Source: DASWOJ01 sp964242325 (GTDB lineage: Bacteria > Pseudomonadota > Alphaproteobacteria > Acetobacterales > Acetobacteraceae). From it: a stretch of 64,000 bases of DNA. Location of the stretch: positions 29,381 through 93,380 of the forward strand of contig CAXTCI010000001.1 of NCBI GenBank assembly GCA_964242325.1. Reading direction: 5' to 3'. The notes beneath the pieces are model-generated. The model had not been told where the DNA came from and made no database searches. It saw only the letters and a list, made by a program, of their open reading frames with translations. How positions within the stretch are numbered: position 1 is the first letter of the stretch; each line of letters opens with the position of its first letter. Below are positions 59,333-64,000 of this stretch, piece by piece. The position numbers were made by a program, and so were the translations under genes.

Positions 59333-59410
59333 GAACTAACATTGCGGCGGACGTGACGGCGTGGCAATGCAGCCACCTGCTCCCCTCGCGCCCACGCAAG
59401 AAAGGTCCAC

Positions 59411-60523
59411 ATGGCCGCCAACAAGCATATCCTCGTTCTTCCTGGCGACGGCGTAGGTCCGGAGGTCATGCGCGAGGTCCGGCGCGTGATCGACTGGATG
59501 GACCGGCGCCGCCGGGTCACGTTCGACATCACCGAGGACCTGGTCGGCGGCGCCAGCATTGACCACCGCGGCACCCCGATCACCCCGGAGGTGGTGCAGC
59601 GCGCCAAGGCCGCCGATGCCGTGCTGTTCGGCAGCGTCGGCGGGCCACGCTGGGACAAGCTGGGCTTCGACATGCGGCCGGAGATCAGCATCCTGACCCT
59701 GCGCCGCGAACTCGGCCTGTTCGCCAACCTGCGCCCGGCCGTGGTGCTGGACCCGCTGGTGGATGCAAGCTCGCTGAAGCCCGACCTGGTGCGCGGCCTG
59801 GACCTGATGATCGTGCGGGAAAGCACCGGCGGCATCTACTTCGGCGAGCCGCGTGGGATCGAGACGCTGCCGGACGGGCAGCAGCGCGGCTACAACACCG
59901 AAAGCTACTCTACCAACGAGATCGAGCGGGTCGCCCGTGTCGGCTTCGACCTCGCCCGCAAGCGGCAGAACCGCCTATGCAGTGTGGAAAAGGCCAACGT
60001 GATGGAAAGCGGCCTGCTGTGGCGCCAGGTCGTGACGGCGCTGCACGAGCGTGAGTATGCCGATGTCGCGCTGACCCATATGTATGCCGACAACTGCGCC
60101 ATGCAGTTGGTCCGCAGCCCCAAGCAGTTCGACGTCATCGTCACCACCAACCTGTTCGGCGACCTGCTGTCGGATTTGTCCGCCATGCTGACGGGCAGCC
60201 TGGGAATGCTGCCCTCCGCGACCCTGGGCGCCCCGGACTCCAGCGGCCGCCGCCACGCCTTGTATGAGCCGATCCACGGCAGCGCGCCGGACATCGCCGG
60301 CAAGGGCATCGCCAACCCTATCGCGCAGATGCTGAGCTTCGCGATGCTGCTGCGCTACTCCTTCGACATGGAGGAGGACGCGACCCTGATCGAGCGCGCC
60401 TGCACCAACGTGCTGGCCAGCGGCCTACGCACGGCCGACGTAATGGGGCCGGGCACCGCAAAGGTCGGCACGTCGGTCATGGGCGAGAGCGTGCTGCGCG
60501 AACTGGAGAAGCTGTCGGCTTGA
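59411..60523 (+). CDS. leuB: 3-isopropylmalate dehydrogenase
   Basis: Leucine biosynthesis enzyme, 370 aa. ILVLPGDGVGPEVMREV is the N-terminal motif; the GSVGGPRWD region, LRPAVVLDPLVDASSLKP, VRESTGGIYFGEPRG and the NVMESGLLWRQVV stretch (active-site Lys in VEKANV) follow, and the C-terminal HGSAPDIAGKGIANPIA carries the NAD-binding site. Tartrate dehydrogenase is a less likely relative. AAAGGT lies 5 bases before the ATG. The stop overlaps the TTG start of the following gene. Confidence 0.95.
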   Translation: MAANKHILVLPGDGVGPEVMREVRRVIDWMDRRRRVTFDITEDLVGGASIDHRGTPITPEVVQRAKAADAVLFGSVGGPRWDKLGFDMRPEISILTLRRELGLFANLRPAVVLDPLVDASSLKPDLVRGLDLMIVRESTGGIYFGEPRGIETLPDGQQRGYNTESYSTNEIERVARVGFDLARKRQNRLCSVEKANVMESGLLWRQVVTALHEREYADVALTHMYADNCAMQLVRSPKQFDVIVTTNLFGDLLSDLSAMLTGSLGMLPSATLGAPDSSGRRHALYEPIHGSAPDIAGKGIANPIAQMLSFAMLLRYSFDMEEDATLIERACTNVLASGLRTADVMGPGTAKVGTSVMGESVLRELEKLSA

Positions 60524-61005
60524 CCAGCCTCTACATAGACGCCGACGCCTGCCCGGTGCGGGAAGAAGCGTTCCGCGTCGCCACCCGGCTGAACCTGCCG
60601 GTGCTGGTGGTGTCCAACGGCTCCCGCCCGATCCGCCCGCCCGGCCTGCCGAACGTACGCATGGTGACGGTGGGTGGCGCGCCCGACGAGGCCGATGACT
60701 GGATCGCCGAGCGGATCGGCCCGGCGGACGTGTGCGTGACGGCGGACATCCCCCTGGCATCCCGCTGCCTGACCCGCGGGGCGCGGGCGCTATCGCACAC
60801 CGGGCACGTTTGGACGCCGGACAACATCGGATCGGCGCTGGCCGGCCGAGAGGTAGCACGGCACCTACGGGAAATCGGCGCGCCAGGCGGCGGACACCCA
60901 CCATTGACCAAGGCCGACCGGTCACGGTTCCTGTCCGCGCTGGACACTGCGGTACAGGCTGCGCTGCGGCAAACGGCGCAGCCTCGCACCGGAATACCGG
61001 AATAG
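60520..61005 (+). CDS. YaiI/YqxD (DUF188) family protein
   Basis: Predicted 161-aa member of the YaiI/YqxD family with a NYN/PIN-like fold. Conserved pieces are LYIDADACPVREEAFRVA at the start, GPADVCVTADIPLASRCL and GPLTKADRSRFLSALD (GGHPPLTKADRSRF here) near the end. The conserved Asp residues could bind metal, suggesting nuclease-like chemistry, but function is unproven. Starts with TTG overlapping the leuB stop (TTGA), so it is translationally coupled to leuB. Confidence 0.9.
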   Translation: MTSLYIDADACPVREEAFRVATRLNLPVLVVSNGSRPIRPPGLPNVRMVTVGGAPDEADDWIAERIGPADVCVTADIPLASRCLTRGARALSHTGHVWTPDNIGSALAGREVARHLREIGAPGGGHPPLTKADRSRFLSALDTAVQAALRQTAQPRTGIPE

Positions 61006-61084
61006 GGCGGCACGCGCGGGGTTTCGTTCGCTGCATGCCGCCCGCATCAATCGGAACGCCGGAGTTTAGACCTGCGCTGCCGCG

Positions 61085-61441
61085 CTAAATGCCCTCAGGC
61101 CGGTTAGCCGGGTTCTGGTCACCGTGCAGCAGTTCCTCATGGGTCATCGGCGTCTCCCGCCATTCGCCCTGGTCCGCCACGCTGTTGCCCGGGAACTCGC
61201 CCAGGTTCTCCTGGATGCTGGCTTCCTCGACCATCACGCCGGGGATCGGCTCATTCTTGGTCATGGGGTTCGGCAACTGCCCGGTGCCGGCAGAGTCCTC
61301 CATCCGGATCAGCTCGTCGGCGCGTTCCTTGTAGTCGGCCATCTTGTTCGGCGGGCTGCCGTCCGCCTCCCAAAGCTGTGTCGCGCGGGCGTCTATGCGG
61401 CCCTGGCGCTCGGGAGTCATTTCCAATGGATTGTCGGACAT
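61085..61441 (-). CDS. DUF2934-like small protein
   Basis: Predicted 118-aa acidic, soluble protein. The core RIDARATQLWEADGSPPNKM then DYKERADELIRME resembles the DUF2934 helical motif (RAYxLWExdGxP...A..LI) common in alphaproteobacteria, some members of which are induced by stress. The C-terminal half is disordered-looking. An AAGGAGAC box precedes the start. Convergent with the DUF188 gene. Confidence 0.75.
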   Translation of the reverse strand: MSDNPLEMTPERQGRIDARATQLWEADGSPPNKMADYKERADELIRMEDSAGTGQLPNPMTKNEPIPGVMVEEASIQENLGEFPGNSVADQGEWRETPMTHEELLHGDQNPANRPEGI

Positions 61442-61564
61442 GGCAGCGTCTCCTTGAGGTATAGCCGGTCATAGCGCGGCAGCCCCAGGCCGGGTTGCGC
61501 CGGGTGCAGCCTTCTGCCACGGCGGGCGTTGGATCGGCTATCATAGCCCAGCAAGGAGACCATC

Positions 61565-61828
61565 ATGCCCCCAGCCGACATGCCGACCAACACGCCCCAG
61601 GATGCTACCGTGCGGACCGGCGGAGCGGACAGCATCGCGTCCGGCGCCCCGGCAGGCTCGCCGGAGCGTGAGGCCAATGCCCGCGTGCTGAAGCGCAAGG
61701 CGCCGCAGCCGCGGGAACAGGGGGCGACGCTGCCAACGCCGGGCTTCCCGGCGGTTTGGAGCATTGCCGGGTCGTTCGCGCTGGTCGTCATCGTGGTGAT
61801 CGCGGCACTGATCGCCGGCCCCTACTAG
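61565..61828 (+). CDS. Small single-pass membrane protein
   Basis: Predicted 87-aa protein with AAGGAGAC 8 bases before the ATG. The first 60 residues are hydrophilic and Pro/Ala-rich, and the C-terminal IAGSFALVVIVVIAALIAG is a membrane helix, so it is a probable tail-anchored inner-membrane protein with its N-terminus in the cytoplasm. No family recognised. It is divergently placed from the DUF2934-like gene with a 123-base shared promoter region. Confidence 0.7.
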   Translation: MPPADMPTNTPQDATVRTGGADSIASGAPAGSPEREANARVLKRKAPQPREQGATLPTPGFPAVWSIAGSFALVVIVVIAALIAGPY

Positions 61829-61939
61829 AGGCGCGTCATCGGGTCCTGGCGCGAGGCGGTCAGACGCAAAATCCGCGATTGCCCGCCCGCAAACGACAAA
61901 GCTGAAGCAGCCGGCGTCCAGACCCGGGTATGAACCGCG

Positions 61940-62479
61940 CTAGACCCGCTGCAACGCCTGGTATGGGGCCGGCGGAAGCACGGCGCTCAGGGCATCGCCG
62001 GGCCTCACTGCGCCACCCCGGCGCACCACGCCCATGATGCCGGCCCGCAGTACCAAACTACCATCGGCTGCACGGTCCAACACGGCGTTCATCAGTCCCG
62101 GCTGATACCGGTTCAACTGGGCGCACGGGTTCCGCAAGCCCGTCACCTCCACGACCGCCGCACCCAAGTGCAGCAGGGTGCCGCGCGGCAAGGCCAGCAG
62201 GTCCAGCCCGCGGGTCGTCACGTTCTCCCTCATGCTGCCCGGACCCACCTGGAACCCCTTTGCGGCCAGCTCCTCGTGCAGTTCGGTGGCGATCAGGTGG
62301 ACCTGGCGCAGGTTGGGCTGAGTCGGGTCTTGGCGGACGCGGGAGCGGTGCTTGACCGTGACGCCCTGATGCGCGTCGCCACGCACCCCCAGCCCAACCT
62401 CCAGAACGATCTCGGGCTGCACATCCTTGCTGAATCCGTGCACGCCGCTGCTGGCGACAGCGGCGACGCTGGCGGTCAC
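61940..62479 (-). CDS. MOSC domain protein
   Basis: Predicted 179-aa MOSC domain protein, related to molybdenum cofactor sulfurase C-terminal domains and YiiM. Family pieces are VLEVGLGVRGDAHQG, VHLIATELHEEL, PGSMRENVTTRGLDLLALP, VTGLRNPCAQLNRYQPGLM (with the conserved Cys) and GIMGVVRRGGAVRPGD. MOSC proteins handle sulfur or molybdenum cofactor, a possible link to the molybdenum hydroxylase 3 kb upstream. The ATG overlaps the stop of the LuxR-type regulator gene. Confidence 0.92.
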   Translation of the reverse strand: MTASVAAVASSGVHGFSKDVQPEIVLEVGLGVRGDAHQGVTVKHRSRVRQDPTQPNLRQVHLIATELHEELAAKGFQVGPGSMRENVTTRGLDLLALPRGTLLHLGAAVVEVTGLRNPCAQLNRYQPGLMNAVLDRAADGSLVLRAGIMGVVRRGGAVRPGDALSAVLPPAPYQALQRV

Positions 62480-63015
62480 AGCAGGATCAGGCCGCCCCGC
62501 AGGCCCTTGGCCACCGCCTCTGCCCGGCTGGTGGCGCCCAGCTTGATGAACACGGCTTCCAGGTGAAACTTCACCGTGTGGGCGCTGATGCCGAGGCGGC
62601 GGGCGACGGCCTTATTGCTCAGGCCCTCGCCCAAGCAGGTCAGCACGTCCAACTCGCGTGGGGTCAACACAGGGCGGCCCGTATCCTCCATTGTCAAATC
62701 ACCGGGCAGGCTGACCCGCAGCCCGGCGGCAACGGCGCGCAGGGCGGCGTCCAACTGCACCGCCGACAGGCCAGTCGGTAGAGAACTGCCAGCGTCGTCA
62801 CCGCGCCCGGCCAGGCGCAGAGTCGGCGCCCCGGCATCGGCCAGGATCACGTCCGCCGCCTCGGCCGCACGCACCGCGACGTGACCGGCCAGGGCCACGC
62901 GAGCGGACAGGTCGGCATGGCGCACGGCATCCTGCGCCACCACCGCCACCAGCAGACGCCGCTCCGGCGGCGGGCCAGTCAGGAACCCGGCATCGAGCAT
63001 CCCAGCAACGTTCAT
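62476..63015 (-). CDS. LuxR-type transcriptional regulator
   Basis: Predicted 179-aa protein. The C-terminal helix-turn-helix of the LuxR/FixJ type is clear (LTPRELDVLTCLGEGLSNKA then VARRLGISAHTVKFHLEAVF, IKLGATSRAEAV). The N-terminal half is receiver-like in length, but the phosphoacceptor pattern is degenerate, so it may be a pseudo-receiver or work without phosphorylation. Stop overlaps the MOSC gene start (ATGA), so both are expressed together. No partner kinase is near. Confidence 0.85.
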   Translation of the reverse strand: MNVAGMLDAGFLTGPPPERRLLVAVVAQDAVRHADLSARVALAGHVAVRAAEAADVILADAGAPTLRLAGRGDDAGSSLPTGLSAVQLDAALRAVAAGLRVSLPGDLTMEDTGRPVLTPRELDVLTCLGEGLSNKAVARRLGISAHTVKFHLEAVFIKLGATSRAEAVAKGLRGGLILL

Positions 63016-63210
63016 GGGGCGGCTTTCACGGCAGGGGCTTGCAGGTCGGGCATGGTCGGCAGGGTCCTAGCCATCGCAGGTCAATCGTCCTTCGCATATG
63101 TGGCACATTGGTGGCGGCTTCACCCCTCGTAATATGGGGAGGGTCACTGAGTCGCCTTAAGGCTGGCCTACGAGACACATATCTGTGCCCGCTTCAACCG
63201 GAGACCTCCC

Positions 63211-63696
63211 ATGTCCGCCATTCCCAGGGCTGCCCTACTCGCCGCCGTGCTTGCCGCCGCGCCCGCCGCGAGTGCCCTGGCCGGCGGCGACGACCCGACC
63301 CGGGTGGGCGACGTCAGCACCACCTTCCGCGTCCTCGGCCGCAACGACAAGATCGTGGTGGACCGCTACGACGACCCGAAGGTGCCGGGCGTGAGTTGCT
63401 ACGTGTCCCGGGCGGAGACCGGCGGCATCAAGGGCTCGGTCGGCCTGGCGACGGACCCCAGCCGGTTCAGCCTGGCGTGCCGGGCCACGGGTCCGCTGCA
63501 GATGCCGGACAAGCTGCCAGGGAACGAGGTGGTGTTCGGCGCCTCGGCCAACTGGCTGTTCAAGGAAATCAGGGTCACCCGCATGTGGGACCCGGCAAAA
63601 CGGGTGCTGGTTTACCTCGTATGGTCCACCCAGGCGCTCAGCACCGGTGGCAGCCCGTATAACAGCGTCAGCGTCGTGCCGGTTGTGACGCCGTAG
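63211..63696 (+). CDS. creA: CreA family periplasmic protein
   Basis: Predicted 161-aa secreted protein with the signal peptide MSAIPRAALLAAVLAAAPAA, likely cut after ALA. The mature part matches CreA: IGDVSTxFxxLGxNDKIVVD-type start (VGDVSTTFRVLGRNDKIVV), then DPKVPGVSCYVSRAETGGIK, the conserved Cys pair, FKEIRVTRMWDPAKRVLVYL and the C-terminal PYNSVSVVPV. Function of CreA is unknown although it is widespread. GGAGACC lies before the start. The upstream 195 bases separate it from the divergent regulator gene. Confidence 0.92.
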   Translation: MSAIPRAALLAAVLAAAPAASALAGGDDPTRVGDVSTTFRVLGRNDKIVVDRYDDPKVPGVSCYVSRAETGGIKGSVGLATDPSRFSLACRATGPLQMPDKLPGNEVVFGASANWLFKEIRVTRMWDPAKRVLVYLVWSTQALSTGGSPYNSVSVVPVVTP

Positions 63697-63722
63697 GCAG
63701 GCTGGCGCCAGCCAAGGCTCCA

Positions 63723-63752
63723 CATGGCCGGGCGCGCTTCCGCCCGGCCGTG
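63723..63752. terminator. Hairpin between convergent creA and SDR genes
   Basis: GGCCGGGCG and CGCCCGGCC form a perfect 9-bp stem with a 6-base loop, extended to 12 bp by a G-T pair and two more pairs. It lies between two convergent genes, 27 bases past either stop. A smaller palindrome, GGCTGGCGCCAGCC, precedes it. No long T-run. Confidence 0.5.
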
Positions 63753-63778
63753 CTCATCCGCGCTGACCGGCTGCCCTC

Positions 63779-64000
63779 TCAAAGCTGAGTGATGCCGCCG
63801 TCCGCAACCAGGTCGATGCCCGTGCTGTAGCTGCTTTCGTCGGAGGCGAGGAACAGGATGGCAGATGCCATCTCCTCGGTCCGGCCGATGCGGCCGAGCG
63901 GCGTGATCTGCTTGAACATCGCCCGAAAGCCGTCGGCGTCCTCTTTCGTCGCGAATTGGCCCTCGATGATCGGCGTCTCGATCAGTCCCGGGCTCAAGGT
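63779..64000 (-). CDS. Short-chain dehydrogenase/reductase (SDR), N-terminus outside window
   Basis: C-terminal about 73 residues of a classical SDR; the frame runs off the window edge. LSPGLIETPI follows the expected catalytic YxxxK helix (not seen), and RIGRTEEMASAILFLASDESSY then STGIDLVADGGITQ is the standard C-terminus. Substrate not deducible. A TTG near the edge could be mistaken for a start. Confidence 0.9.
   Translation of the reverse strand, partial: TLSPGLIETPIIEGQFATKEDADGFRAMFKQITPLGRIGRTEEMASAILFLASDESSYSTGIDLVADGGITQL

Noticed and set aside
59411..60523. Tartrate dehydrogenase/decarboxylase instead of LeuB
   Set aside because: The LRPAVVLDPLVDASSLKP, VRESTGGIYFGEPRG and HGSAPDIAGKGIANP blocks and the 370-aa length fit LeuB better.

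Overview
The window reads as a chromosomal scaffold of a very GC-rich alphaproteobacterium. Overlapping ATGA gene junctions, the short alphaproteobacterial GltX, a class II DAHP synthase, a DUF6494 protein, CreA and GWxxD-type carbohydrate-associated domains point to Rhodospirillales, most likely Acetobacteraceae. That placement is inference from gene content; no rRNA or tRNA gene is visible. One 100-base run of N (54706-54805) marks a scaffold gap.

Layout. (1) 1-6838, plus strand: a peptide-type ABC transporter (permease partial, two ATPases), an isochorismatase-family hydrolase and two consecutive pairs of a small GatC/AtzG-like protein with an amidase-signature enzyme. This looks like an uptake-and-hydrolysis operon for an amide or ureido compound. 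(2) 7679-18591, minus strand: a ten-gene sugar operon headed by a LacI-type regulator, with a CUT1 ABC transporter, two Gfo/Idh/MocA oxidoreductases, two TIM-barrel sugar isomerase-like proteins and XylA. (3) 18955-24925: YbdK-type carboxylate-amine ligase, DUF6494, GabD, an EamA exporter and glutathione reductase. (4) 25226-30823: class II DAHP synthase, nicotinate phosphoribosyltransferase, a MazEF pair with an obvious operator, and glutamine-dependent NAD synthetase, so NAD salvage brackets a toxin-antitoxin module. (5) 31022-39921: GltX, an S9 peptidase, then a radical SAM enzyme with two GW-type domains, an acyltransferase-3 protein and a methyltransferase, probably a surface-glycan or secreted-metabolite modification set. 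(6) 39973-46562: exonuclease III, a frameshifted DUF1203 gene and a five-gene Liv-type ABC transporter. (7) 46701-53168: a Gly/Tyr-rich secreted protein, a minus-strand operon (GMC oxidoreductase, gluconate-dehydrogenase subunit 3-like, GH1-like glycosidase, alpha/beta hydrolase) and a hydantoinase-like hydrolase. (8) 53256-55476: an exosortase-associated acyltransferase-like gene, an AT-richer intergenic region and small unknown genes around the gap. (9) 55727-64000: a molybdenum hydroxylase (FAD subunit plus fused Fe-S/Mo subunit), LeuB, YaiI/DUF188, small proteins, MOSC, a LuxR-type regulator, CreA and the tail of an SDR.

The most striking non-gene signal is a family of dispersed inverted repeats, about 150 bp per unit, built around CTCTCCCTCCGGGAGAGGG. 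Eleven loci are seen between 24.9 and 59.3 kb, all in the plus orientation. Some copies run into genes: they supply the C-terminal tail and stop codon of two proteins, probably the N-terminus of one, and the ribosome-binding site of at least one more. Two other palindromic element families are also present, one of which carries the start codon of livG.
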